From Thunnus maccoyii (lineage: Eukaryota > Chordata > Actinopteri > Scombriformes > Scombridae), in the NCBI RefSeq assembly GCF_910596095.1, contig NC_056551.1:15331501-15395500 (forward strand): a stretch of 64,000 bases of DNA, given 5' to 3'. This document shows positions 1 through 25,044 of this stretch, piece after piece (position 1 is the first letter of the stretch; the number at the start of each line of letters is the position of its first letter). Below the pieces are notes generated by a model that did no database searches, was not told the origin of the DNA, and worked only from the letters and a program-made list of their open reading frames with translations. The position numbers were made by a program, and so were the translations under genes.

Positions 1-3000
1 CTCACAAACATGAACACACATCTTCTTGTCCTGCACATTAGCTTGTTGAACGAGCCACCAAACAAACATTCACTGGGGAAAAGTACACCGCTAACGTCAG
101 CTAGCAGGCCAGATAGCTAATTAGCTGCTCAGCTGCAGCACATTAAACAGCATGTAAACATACAGCAAATGTCACTTTGGTCCAGTTCTCTTTAATGTTA
201 CTGCTAACAACACGCTCTCTGCCCATGACATGCAGGCTACAGCACATGTTTGTTTACTTTGTCTCATGTTTCCTACAGCCTGCCAGCTGCTGTCAGTCAG
301 ACACAGACACCGTCACGCCACTACAGTCAGCTGAGAGGACAAAAGGAGCATTTCTGATATTATCCTTCTTACTTTTAGTAGTAATTTTAAAAAACTTAAA
401 TGAATATATTTAAAAAAAAAAACACTGCAAAAGGGATGACTAAATGTGATTTCAGTTGGTCTTTAAATAGAACGGGGCCATCATTAATGTGCTTTTCCTG
501 CCATAAAAAAATCACAATGTCTGCTATGAAAAAGGCCTAAGTTCCTCAGTACGTACATATGTATCTTTGTCAAAACTGTTGAAAGTCACTTTGTGTAGTT
601 ACTGTGCAATTATAGCATCTGTTAGTAATCCGTTATCTGCACACTCTTAACCTGTGCAGGATTGTGTGAGACTAGATTTTCATCACAGTGTCTGATACAC
701 TGTGACACCCACTGGGGGGTTATCAAAATCAGAAATCTTGAAATCCTACACATTATGAACCAAATGTGAGGAATCATTATATCAAAAAATACTTTAAATC
801 AAATATGTCTATGTTAAGTGCTTTTGAAAGGATTATAAAACTTAATCTTGATTTTTTTTTTTTACTGTAAAATAGTGTGTATAACATCTGTAGAAAGATA
901 TTGGTCAGGCTACAGTGTTAGTGCGCATTATATGATAGTATACCACAATCAGCTATTGTCTGAGTTATGTTAGCTTTCACTGATTTTCCAGAAACCCAGG
1001 TGCTCTATTAGAGCTTAAAACGAGGAAGCTGATGAAGATGTGTGCTGTTACATTGAAATGATGGGATGAATCCCTTTAAAGTACTTTTTTTTTTTTTTTT
1101 TTTTAATAAAGTTGCAGCTTCACATTTTGGCTTCAATTACTCACAGAGCCGAGGTTAAGAGAGACTGCGGTCACTCTGCTTCACTTCTGTCAAGTAATTA
1201 TATTCAGATAGCTTGTTTAGCGTCAGTGTATTTCAAACTGAGCTGCTTATCAGTAAATTGAGGACTTCTCATTTCATTTTCTTCCTCTTTACAGGGACTT
1301 CAGCTACATAATTATGGTTTCTGAACAGACTGTAAGAGCCCTTCTGCTGATAATTCATATTGTCTCCACTTCATAACTGATCAAATATGTTTATACATTT
1401 CATTCAGACACACTTTGTATTGATAGAAATGATTCGGTTCCTTTCTTTCTTCCTCCTTCCCACAACTCCAGGGAAAGTTGCATTTTATTTAATACCAGGC
1501 TTTGGGTCTAGCCACTGTGAGAGCGTAGGCGGACAGTCAAGTTAACTCTGTGTAGGCATTTAAACCTGACGCTGCACATGTTAGAATTCAGACCCTCAGA
1601 CTAGTTGGGACAATCAGGTCAAATCAGATAAATGATCTGGCGACAACGTATCACAAAATTTGGAATGAACTTGAAAGCAGCGTCCGTTGAGAGTAGCCTC
1701 CACCCATCAACCATGGGCAGTTGCACGAAGTACTGATGTCACCGCCAAAATGTTTGGCAGCTGTTGTTAAGGGCTAAAATGATCCAACACAATGCAGACC
1801 AGTGCTTTCTGTTCTGGTGGTTGTTGTATATCTCAGATCTGGACAGAAATGTTTTCTAGTGTTTTTGTGAGTCATTACAAGGAATTTTGCTTGCCGTCAT
1901 ATGCTGGTCGACTCTTAATTAGAGGCATTAGTTGGCAGTTTTGGGTCAGCAAGTACATCCTCAGAAAAAAAGAAGTCTAAGGAATCTGAAGTAATAATAT
2001 CACGGTTATTGTATGTTTTTTTATGTATAGAATTTATGATAAAGCATCAAATGCAGGGAAATATAACCTAGACAAAACTAGCAGGGGCTCTCTAATGAAT
2101 GTATCACATTGCAGGGCCAGCAGCCTCACTTCAATTGATCCAAGTCATGTTTCCCCATTAAGATAATTGTAGTGCATCCATTATATGATTTTGTTGCCTT
2201 TTACATGTGTATGAAAGGAATTAAATTGTATTTTACCATTCCAGTCATTGTAAGTAAGTCCCTAAATGTCCACACTGATAAAATGAAATGTCATTTTATA
2301 TCAGATCTGGCTTTGTAAGATATTTAAGCTTGCAATATTATTCTTTTATACCGTTATTCATTTTTATGGTGCCTGCGTAGCTGGCACGATGTGAATGAGG
2401 GCGAGTGTACAACAGTACAGACAGTTGGAGCTTGTGTGGTCTGTTCATGCTGAGTCCTATTGTGCTCCAAGGTTGATATTCCTCTCCTCTGTGTGTGTGT
2501 GCGTGTGTGTGAGTGTGTGTTCACATGTACATGTTAGCTTGTGTCTGTGTGTGTTGCTTTTATTCACCCCCCCACCACCACCACCACCACCTCACCTCAC
2601 CCCACCCCACCCTACCCAAAACTGCAGTAATCCCTCGGGCCTAAAAAAAGGAAATCCCTGCACTGTGCCCCGGCCTATTCTTCCTGGGAGTACGCTACTT
2701 GTGTGCTACAACTCTTACAGTCTTACATCTGTGCACTTTCTCCCGTCAATTTATAATGGCTCCAAATATGCAGCGTAGTCTTCTCAGTAAGAAAGCAAAA
2801 GCATAAGTGCACAGTCTGCACGGATAACATCTTAAAATGTCGGGCATTGTAAGTTAGCATTTGTGATTTTTAGCCAGAGCCCAACAGGCCGTCGTTGGTT
2901 CTGCGTCAGTGCAGACTGTCTGAGAAAGTACCCGGTTTATGCTCAGCCACCACCCCTCCTCCCCAAAAAAATGCAAACATGCACTGCTTGCTCATGCACG

Positions 3001-4810
3001 CAATTCCCTGCCCCCCCCCCCCCCCCCCCCCCCCCTTCAACCTCCCACTGTGCGAGCGGACCTGAGTGTGCAGGCTGTTGTGCAGTTAAACTTCACTGCT
3101 AACACATTGTTCGTCTGTAAGCATAATTCGAGCTATTGGCAAGCAAACCAGCTGTCAATTCATTCCAGAGTCAGGCCTGATCCTCGCAGCTTAATGATGA
3201 TTGGCAGGCAGGAAACCTGTGCAGTTAACCTCACTACATCTCCACTCCAAGTTTGCTAGACAAGAAGACACATCACACTTGTTCCGATTTTCTTTTTGGC
3301 AGAGGAGGAACATTTCAAACTGTACAGAGTGTCCTAGTGGTTTAGTGATATTCTAAAAAACAAAACCTTTTTTAGCATCAGAAAACATCAAGTTCTGTGG
3401 ACATTTTATTCAGCTTAATCCTGTAATTACTACACATTTGTTTATCTTGGCTGTTGGTCATTTTTTAGTCACCTCACCTTTCCTCACTCTGCTGCTGCTG
3501 TCGAGTGGGGCAGATTGTACAGCGGTTTCCAGAAATTGTGCTCAGGATGTAGATGACTCAAAAGCCCGATCAGACTTTAGTCTGTCTCTTCTCGTTGAGT
3601 CACGTTAGGCCTGAATTTTCTTGGCATCTAAAACATGCCTTTGGTTGGAGAGCACAAGCAATATTACACAGTGAATATAATGATGCTGCTATGGAGCAAG
3701 ATGATCATTTTCTGTTCTTTCTTGCTTCCAATACCTCCAGTTGGGGACTTAGTCCTGTCTATATGTTAGTTTTACATGATATCTCAGAAACAACAGGTCC
3801 AATTTTGTTCCAGTGTTTTGCTGACGGCAGTAAGGTTGCCATATTCAGTTATTTTCCGTGTAGATTAATGGGGAGAGGTGGAGGGAGGCCATAGTTGTAA
3901 AAATCCTCCACAGTTATTAGCTCCAAAATCCAAGTCCAACTGTTTTTCTGAGTTTCATTGTATGTAGATGCAAATGAACAATCTACAGTATGTGAATGGG
4001 TATTGTTTTGTAGAAAAAGTTAATGTTTAATTACAGTAATTATTTTTTCTATCAGAAGTCCTTATAGACTGTGTAAGAGCTGCTGTATCTGTGGAATATG
4101 TCGTGTAGACATACTGTGTAAAAGTAGTCCAGTCTGAAATTAAATCCACAAGTTTATTGGTAATGGTTTTTTTTGGCTTAGTTTCACTTCTAGTCAAGTT
4201 TTTATAGCTGCTTTGTCCTTAAATAGACCTGTGCTTGAACCTTTTAGCATATGACATTGATAAAGAAAAAATAACATTATTTTGTTTTCTAAACTGATGA
4301 TGAACATGTTTCAGGGGCCTGAAATACACGCTTGAATAACCTAATAATTAATTTTGATCTGTAGGTCATACTACAATTACATGCTGTGGCTCTGGACAGC
4401 AACTGGTTTCAACATTTCGACTTTCTGTGCAAAAATCCACGTGTATTACAGATAGTTTTTGTCTCTCTGTGCCTGTGTGGGCTTCTGTTGACTGATTTTT
4501 CCTGTACAGAAAGATATACTGCTTATTAATGGAGCAGTCGCTCACTTAATGCATTGAGATGTTAAATAGTTTCTGAAGAGTTGCTTTTGCTAGCTAGAAA
4601 ATTGTAAAAAAATCTTCCTGAGGATTTTACACTGTTGAAGTTTTTCTTCCAACCTTCCAACAGGATACTGTTGATCGAGTGCTCAGCGGGAGCCTCGTTG
4701 TCTCTTTGTGTAGATAAGACAGGAATGTAAAAATCAGGCTGATTTCAAACACCTAAACCCCCCCCCCCTCCTTTCCTTTCTGCCTGCCTCCCCTCTTCTC
4801 CCTATCCCAG
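1..4810 (+). other. uhrf2 upstream intron (5' exons not in window)
   Basis: I found no convincing exon here. The first recognisable uhrf2 exon starts at 4811 in the middle of a codon, after a pyrimidine-rich tract ending in AG, so this stretch is read as intron. The UBL domain and first Tudor half expected upstream of a UHRF protein were not found. Low-complexity tracts include a T run near 1086-1104, GT-rich sequence near 2491-2545, a CCA run near 2573-2591 and a C run at 3011-3035. The short open frames are not conserved-looking and run through repeats. Confidence 0.6.
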
Positions 4811-11247
<6,437 letters not shown>

Positions 11248-14200
11248 GGTTGAAAAAAAAATCCCATTTCTACGTAGAATACATACACGCACATAAGCAT
11301 CCATTCTGTGCACCCACGTATACCGTCAAGTACCTAGAGCTCCACTTTAAAACGCATCACGCACACATACTGTACTTACCCACGGGCAAATGTATATTGC
11401 ATATACAGCCATTTATGTATACAATCATTCATACACAAACAACCTCAGTAGGAACTGACCTCATCTGTTGAACTTGGACTGTCTCCATTAACGTCACCAG
11501 CCTGAAATTCAAATAAGGACGTTTGTTTTTTTTGTTTGTTTTTTTACCTTCCCCACAAACGCACAAAAAGACACACATAAGGAGCCTTGACTCATACGCC
11601 CACAAGCAATCTCAAGATATTAACTAATTTTTTAATTTGCCCCCCCCACCCCCACCCCCACCTTGTTGACCACTGGTTCCATAAAATTGACACAGTACAG
11701 TCCAGATGTCCCTTCTGGTCATATCATGAAATCAGCCATTAGATTCCTGCCAACCTGTAAGCATTTTGTGTACCATGTGTACAGTTTTACACCAAAAAAA
11801 AAAACTCAGCTGAACTGCTTTATATATGTTCAGTGTTTGAAAAACGGTGCTAGGTTAATACAGCAATTTAGGCTCAGCAGGACTGGCAATTTCACAAGGT
11901 TACTAATGACACATAGAGGAGACAACGTCCCGCACAATTGGAGCAAGCAGATCACGTGAGACGCCCGCAGACTTGTTAAAGTAAAATTAAGAAAGTCACA
12001 TTTATATATGAAGAGAAGCACACACTGTTTATGCCTTTGAAGCACTTTATCAATGACATGTGCAGCAGACTTGTTTTATAGTTTTAACCAGGAGCACCTG
12101 GTAGCATCCTGCTAGCTGCTCATGTCACTTGGGATAATGCCATTGCCATGCCTCGAGCTAATGAGAATAGCAAATGTCTCGCCGGTGGTAACTTAACATA
12201 AATTGGCAGCTGTGTCCGGTTTGTTTGGAGTGTCAGGAGATTTCTGGCCCCAACAGAGCAGCAACCGCACATACCTAGCGAATGCAACAGTCATCAACAG
12301 GCACAACTCTCTCCTTAGATTTTATGTGGAGTTTAAATAAAAAAAGGCATTTTGAACCTCATAAACATACCAAAGACATGAGGCAGGGCAGGGGTAAAAA
12401 AAAAAATCTTCAGGAATCTGCTTTAAAAAAGTAGAGGAGTCACGACTAAGAATAAAATGCAATGTATACTTGTGAAGTATCAAACAGGATCTTACCAAAT
12501 TTGGAAAAAAGGGCACTTTTTGTTTCCACTTCTAAGCAGCTATAAAAAAAAAAAAAAAAAGTACAAGATAAACATGCACGCACCAGTGAATCTGTCTCAT
12601 AAGCGCTGTGGAAACGTCTAACATTATTGAAATGATTTGTGAAACATTATTAATGTTCATATGTGTAACCTCTCATTCGTGGTTTCCACTTTGTCAGTCA
12701 GATTTCATGGACTAGCAGAGAAATACTGGTAATGATGTAATGAAAGTGAAAGAGTTATGTGCTGCACCCTGAAACGCTTGAACAGCACGATGGCGCGCTG
12801 CTTGCATCCACTCTTCAATGACGCTTGGAAGGGCACACTGTGGTCGTACATGGTGTTACCAAGCAACCGAAATCAAGCAGTACTTCACACAAAGATGGTT
12901 AGCATATATCGTGCTCAGCGGATATTCATCTGCTATTGTTCCTTCTGTTAGATTCAGTATAACCTTCTGAGTTATCTGCTTCTCCTTCATTGTTAGGATT
13001 GCACAGCCATGACCCTGTGAGTTATTTGTCATCATATTACATCCGTGAATCGGAGTTACATCCGTCTCAGTTTGCTATGAATGCAAAAGGCTGCTGATTT
13101 TCAGTCCTTGACAAAGCTTCCTGATGAACATGATGATGCACACCATCAGAGGCTCAGGGACACCACATCAATATACAGTATATAAGCCAAACATACTGAC
13201 TCTGTAGGACAAGAAGACAGGAGATGGATAAGAGTGCATTTGTAGCACTGACAGTCACTAACTGTACCGAAAGTTGGCATCCAATGCCCGGTCAGATAAG
13301 TTGTTAACTTATTCTTTGAATCAGAAATTTACTGGTTTAAAAATCTGAATTTTATACTATTTTTAGTTCGGCAAAGTTCTCTATGGCTGCTTGTGTTTAG
13401 GCGACGTTAAACATTTGAGAACTGATTTTGTTAAACGAAGGGGGAAAAAACGGTTTTGTAGAAAAAAAAAAAAAAAGGTCCAGGTGTCATATTGACACTA
13501 GTACTGAAAAATGTAAACAATACTCAGTCCTACATGCCACAAGTGAGAGCTTTTGAATATTGCGAGGGGGTTTTCAACAGTGCATATGTGAGAATTCATT
13601 GGTGCATAAGGACATAACACATTTACATTACAGTACGGAATATTTCAACAGGTAGTATGTTTAATTACACTTGCATGATAACACATAAAATATAACATAA
13701 CTGTGAATATAGAGTTGGTAAAATGCATGTATATGCAAGGTAAAGATTGAATTATGTCCCTACAACTTCAACACTGGGCCTGAGTTAATCATTTAATGTA
13801 CAAGCCCTTGTTAGCCAATAGTAGATCATTAGATGATCAGTGTCAGCAACTTCCCCTGATTTCATCATTACATACACACACTGTGTGTATATTAAGGAGA
13901 GAGAGAGAGATGCCGGGAATACAAGAGTAGACTTAACAGGAAAAGAACACTTATCAAGCTGAAAAAACATTTTTTGGAAGTTACTGATAGAGTATTAGAT
14001 TATTGCCTGTGCTGAATATGTAAATACATAAACTGTTTGGTTTCTTGGCGCAGAAAGAGACATGAGACAGCAAAGTCTGTCAAAAAACAAAACAGAAACA
14101 TTCATCGGTTTCACCAGATTATCAGACTCAAACACACTACGGTCTATGGCCAAAAATACAGTGTTAAGTGGCAGCTGTGAACAAAAAATGAACATAAATT

Positions 14201-15446
14201 TGGACCAAAAGACCCACAACGTCTTTCGACTGTTTCTTAACTATTCTTTAAGCTACTTTTATTTGGATACAATCCTGAAAAAGACATGTTTTTGTATTTA
14301 TTGCTCTTCTTATATGTTACCATCCAGTGGATTCAGCAATACCAGTAAAGAACTGCCCCTTTCATATCTTTGAAACACACTTACATAAGCTTTACATAAA
14401 TCATTACGTTGTTTTCATACCAGGAAGACCAATGACAGTTATAATCTTACAGTATATGCCTACATGTCCTTTTTATCTCTCCTTTTTGCCCTTTTGTAGG
14501 ACATTATTCCCCAATTAGTTTGATCATTTTAAACCTTTTTGATTATTATTTTTTTTTTAGCTGCATAGTGCCACATGGTAACAGTCATGTGACGACTGCA
14601 CAGAAAGATGCATGGCCTTATTATTACACTGCACCCACGCATGTTCAGTTCTCGGTTACTATTTTTATCTGTTTGACCTGACACATCATCTTCTACTACG
14701 ATCAAATATTGTGTTGACAATCCAAGCAAGTCCATCCCCCCCCCCTCAGAGTTAAAAATGTTGTTTTTTTTTCTATTGTGAGCAGCTGACGCAGATTGGC
14801 ATCTTTTCCAGTGCTGATATGGTACTTTAAAATGTCAAGGGTTGGCAGGTCTGATAGGAACTCAAACAACAACGTCCCGCGGAGATAACATTAGTCGCGC
14901 AAGCAGAGCCGGTGCACTGATCTGAGATCTGGACAGAGGTCACCTGGAGAGCTGACACACTCACGAGAAGTTCAGATTAAAGTATTCAAAGTAGTTTTAA
15001 CACAGGAGTTGGGTTTTTTTGCGGGAAAAATGTAGCCCCTGTTCATCAACATCGTTATACTGTAACAAGGTAAAGCCATGTTTTGTTTAAAGCTGTAGAC
15101 GACGACAGCTTAGAGAACTAAACGTGGAAACTCTTCAGATCAGAGATGAAGCTGTGTGTCTCACCCAACACTTCCTCCCCTTTCATTGGCGGGCTGTTTG
15201 TTTGTTTGTGGTGACGTCCTTGTTTCTGTTCAATCATTCAGGGTTTTGTTTTTTTGCTTTCTTTCTTTTTTTTTTTTTTTTTTTTTTTGAAATCAACAAC
15301 ATGCAAGTACAAATGGTCTTTAAAAGCTAACTGTGATGTGCATTACTTCCGCTGTTGCTCAATCTTGTTCAAAGATTATTTTCTTCCCCCCGCGTTGACT
15401 GGCAAGTTAATAACCCTCCTTTCTTTCTCTGCTGTGACCTTCGCTC

Positions 15447-15450
<4 letters not shown>

Positions 15451-15486
<36 letters not shown>
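15451..15486. repeat. (CT)n microsatellite
   Basis: An uninterrupted CT dinucleotide run of about 18 units in the presumed uhrf2 3'UTR. Confidence 0.95.
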
Positions 15487-15493
<7 letters not shown>

Positions 15494-15835
15494 CTTCCGC
15501 TGTCTTCTTCCCTCCGTGAAACCTACAGTACTAACAAATTTTTAGACGTCTTGTGGACGCTTGGCTTCAGTGCTGTGTTGTTGTTTTTTTTTATTGCACT
15601 CTTGAAGAAAAATGTTTGAAAAAGTCACATTTGATTTTCCTAGAATGCTTACTATTATCTATGTCCGTGCGCCATTTTTCTATCGTTTTTAGTTGCTTCT
15701 CTTCCATTTTAATCATTAGTCATTTTTATGTGGCGACCTCAAACATTTGCAGCATACGCCAGTCTGAGGAGTTTCATTGCTTCATATTGTGATCTGAAAT
15801 TTTATACATGTCATAATAATACTTGATATGTACCT

Positions 15836-15841
15836 AATAAA
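15836..15841 (+). terminator. candidate distal poly(A) signal of uhrf2
   Basis: An AATAAA hexamer followed within 40 bp by T-rich sequence (TTTTCTTTTCTTTTTTTT). It is the last good plus-strand hexamer before the apparent intergenic gap. Its use cannot be decided from sequence alone. Confidence 0.4.
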
Positions 15842-15860
15842 TATTTGGATTCCAGAAAAC

Positions 15861-17554
15861 TGTTTTCTTTTCTTTTTTTTAATGTGTTTTACACATTTCA
15901 CAGTGACTTTTGAGATCAGTGTAAAGTGTGAAGTCAGATTATAGTGACATATATAGTATAGTGCAGGGGTGTTAATCACAGTTCTTACATTAAACCAGTT
16001 TATCATCAGCTTTTATGTGGTAGAAGGAAAACACATCTTTTAAGACTTTTTATTTTGCAGAAATACACAAGTTGTTCTCTCTTTTTCCTTTGTGCCTTGC
16101 ACAGTAAAATCAGAACAGGCAGTGTTTTCTTTATCATAAAGAAGAGGAGGTGGATTTTTAAATCTTTAGGGCTTCAAATGAACACTTAATCACTACTGTC
16201 TGCTGGTAAGTAACTCAAATAACATTTAAAATGAGGCAGATCTACAGCTGACTACAGTATATGTATATACCACATATGATGGTTTCTGAGTAAATTATTG
16301 GTGCTGCCTGCTGAATATTGAAAACCTTTCAAATGATATTTTTTGTCCTACAGTTTTAACATAATACAAGAAGTAAGGTATCAGTAAGAATATGAGCTGC
16401 TGCTATGATATCAAACAAGAACGTAATCTCATATTTTGCCTTTAACGATGACAATTTATCATCTCAATCTATTTTAATTAGACACCAACAGACAAATTTA
16501 ATCGATTTTACCCAGTTAAGAGCACCAGATGTCACTGAAAGCCCTGCCCAGGTGTGCTGAGTTATTCCTCCTGATTACATCTCTGCTCAGGTTGAAGGTA
16601 GGTAGAGCCACTTTAGAGGTTACATAAGGTCACCAGACTGCTGTATAACAGACTTTATACAGTAAAACACAGTTAAAATGTGTTTTACATGGTGAAACTC
16701 AAAATTAAAGCGCTTCAAAACTACAATTAAATAAAATTAAGCAAATAATGGCACAGAAAATGAAATAGAATAAAATTCCTGACAATGATATGAACAAATA
16801 AAGCAGATAAAACTGGGAAAATTGAACTGAAGGATAACATAATATAATCAAAGCCTTTTAAAAAAGCAGGTGAGTGAGTACAATACCAATTCAACACAGT
16901 CTGTACATGCAAACACACTCAGGTCTGATAATCAGCTTCATGACGTGAAGTGTGATGTGTCATCTGCAGGACTCTATAATGATCAATGAATTATCAATAT
17001 GTGCAGCTAATAGAGATACCAGTGCACTTATATACACGGTTATAGATATGAAAAAGCCTCAAAAGAGGATTAAGTAACATTTGTTTGTATAAGTACACAT
17101 CTTACACTGATGGTTACAGCAGATGAAACCTTAACATCAGTTGTTGGACGCTCATGTTTAGTTTCCTGTGGAGCCTCCTGGTGGTATGAAGACACATGAC
17201 AGGCTCTGGATGTTTGCCCTGCTGCTCTTTTGTAACTGACCTGATTTTCTTCCCTTATGTTGGATACAAGTTATAGTTATTATTATCACTAGAAGCTCAA
17301 GGGGGTGTTGAGTGTGACTTGGTGTGCGTTGTACTTTGTTAGCTAAAAGGAAGCTTATAATTAAAATGAAATCATTAATAAAATCCCTGATTACGTATAA
17401 ATTTGATGCATCTCCAGTGATTACGTCAGGTAGAAAAACTCAGGCTTCACGCTGGAAAACTGTCAATTCATAGTTTAGGATATTTAATTTAAAAAAAAAA
17501 AAAGAAATAAAAGAAAGAAATCATCAGATAGTAGACAAAGGATTGTTTTTTTGT
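15861..17554. other. intergenic, uhrf2/oaz1 convergent gap
   Basis: AT-rich DNA between the 3' ends of the convergent genes uhrf2 and oaz1. No exon-like open frame with splice context, RNA gene or clear repeat element was found. Confidence 0.5.
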
Positions 17555-17560
17555 TTTATT
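17555..17560 (-). terminator. candidate poly(A) signal of oaz1
   Basis: TTTATT on the plus strand reads AATAAA on the oaz1 strand, followed by T-rich sequence. It lies about 980 bp after the oaz1 stop, giving a roughly 1-kb 3'UTR (17,5xx-18,537). Confidence 0.5.
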
Positions 17561-18537
17561 ATCACAGAAGCACAACGGTACCACTATGTAGGTGAACAAC
17601 AAACTCAATACTATCATGAAAAAAAAAAGTTAAAGGAATGCTAATCCAAAAAAAAAAAAATAAAAAAAATCCAATCATAACATCACAGCATTTTTTTTTC
17701 TCCAATCTCCAAAACTACAATATAGTCAGATATAAATTGCAGAAAGAAGCAAAAGCACTTTGGATTATTCACTTTCCTTTCGCTTTGTACCAAAAACACT
17801 CATCACAGGATTTCTCACTTGAAACTGAAGCGCCTACATCAGACACATGCAACAGCGTTCACCTTTTTCTCTCCACCTCTAAATGGATTCACTACGTAGC
17901 TATTGAGTACCAATTATTGGGGCTGTCGCTTATTTCAAAAAGAATCATAATACTTTTAAGAGGGATGTTAGTGCTAAAAAAAATAACTGGTCCCGCTGAA
18001 ATGTATTTGTAATTCAATTCAGAGACAAATTTTAAGTCATATTTAGCCAATCAACAGAAAGCTGGAGTACCCGAGTGTAAACCTGATGACCTTTTTTGTT
18101 GTACATTCAAGAAAAAGAAGAATCCTCCACCTTAATCTATCATTAAAAAGGAAATAAACAAAACTTCGCAACATATGGAAATTAAACTGAACTTTTAACT
18201 ATAACAACTGCAATATGATTGTAAGTCCAAAAAAAAAACAAAAACAAAAAGGTTCCCTCCTTTTAAGGTGACAACACCAATTAATCGTCAATGAAAACAG
18301 TAATAACAAAAACACACAAACAGACGGTGGAAATCAGATGCACATCTTAAGTATTCCCTTCGACACAAAAAGCACGGGGAGGTGAATACTTGCATACAGA
18401 CAGCTACCGCCAAGGATATAACGAAGACGGTGGTGTATGAGAAAGCTGGGACGAGATGGACGAACACACAATGGGAAGAAAAGGGAAGGGAGGGGAGGGA
18501 GGGGGGTAAAAGCGGGGCGGAGAGGCTGTCCAGAGGG

Positions 18538-23930
<5,393 letters not shown>

Positions 23931-24808
23931 CCGGCCTCGGGTAGAGACACGACGGGCTGACTTCTCTCTGCTTATGCTCGGCTGAGTAGTGATCGGGCAA
24001 AGCTGGAAGCTGGTAGAAAAAACACAAGTCAAGTTACCGAAAGTTACCTGGCGAGAGAGTCACACACTTCCTATATACTTCAAAAATAAAACTCGAGTGG
24101 ATAAAAGCTTTACTTTTCCAATGTAATAACCTTTTTTTTTTAAAAGTGTATGATAATAACAAGACACCGCATTGATAACATTTACAAAATTTGCATTGCA
24201 GATCTGACAAAAGAATAAGATGTGGATCACAAATGACCAATAACATCAATAGCTGTAGCTGTGTTAATACCACATTGCACAGGATTTTAGCCCAAGGCCC
24301 TTCTCTTTTTATTATTCACATTTTTAAATTTTATATTCATTATTATATTCTTTCAGTTAACTTTTTTTTTGCCTAAAAGTAGTCAAATTTAGACATATCA
24401 AGTCTAAAGAAATACTGGAATCAGCCTATAAAGGATCCACCAAGTGTTACTTTTTGATTGTAGACCGTAATTCCCCCAGTTTGCCCCAAATCCTTACAGA
24501 AAATACAGAAGATACAACTTTGTGCACTAGAGATAGACATTTTTCAAGCATTTTTCTGCTGGTGTTGTGGATTCAATGTGATCCCTTTTTTTGTGACCAG
24601 CACAACTGGAAGCTGTTGTATTGTAAACATGGATGCTTGTTAAAGGTAACTATTATAATCCCATGAGGGATGGGCCATGAGATGGCAGGACACTTTAATA
24701 AAAACATTCATTCATTCATTCATTCACTAGGAAAATTAAGTCAAAATGTCCATATTTTCTCCATTCAAATAAAACTCTAACCCTTTATTTTGAAAGAGGA
24801 AGACATTG

Positions 24809-25044
24809 TCACGGCTGCGTTATTTTTTCCACACCCGCATTCTGCGAAGACCCGCCCCTACTCTGCCTTTGATTGGCTCTGACCTTGATATTCTTACTGT
24901 AACCCAAACAGCTCACTCTTTACGACTAAATCTAACCAATCTAACCAGCGAAGACAATGAGTACTAGCCAATCAGAGTCAGACTAGGGCGGGTCTTCACG
25001 GAAAGCGGGTGGGAAAAAAGTGAGGCGTCACAACTACGCCTGAA
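24809..25044. repeat. fold-back (inverted repeat) with CCAAT motifs
   Basis: The left arm (about 24809-24886, including AAGACCCGCCC and GATTGGCT) is an imperfect reverse complement of the right arm (about 24966-25044, including GCCAATCAGA and GGGCGGGTCTTCACG). An AT-rich spacer of about 80 bp separates them. It is probably a small MITE. It also carries two inverted CCAAT boxes and GC-box-like words between divergent genes. Confidence 0.75.

Larger units (their letters stand above)
11248..15860 (+). other. uhrf2 3'UTR (inferred) and polyadenylation region
   Basis: No coding exon is seen between the uhrf2 stop codon and the end of this stretch. It is AT-rich with A and T homopolymers and a CT tract at 15451-15486. 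AATAAA hexamers occur at 12336 and 15836, so either a short (about 1.1 kb) or a long (about 4.6 kb) 3'UTR is possible. Assigning the whole stretch to the UTR is inference. Confidence 0.45.

Noticed and set aside
2395..3259. Proline- and valine-rich short frames
   Set aside because: Products of GT, CCA and poly-C tracts with no splice or homology support.
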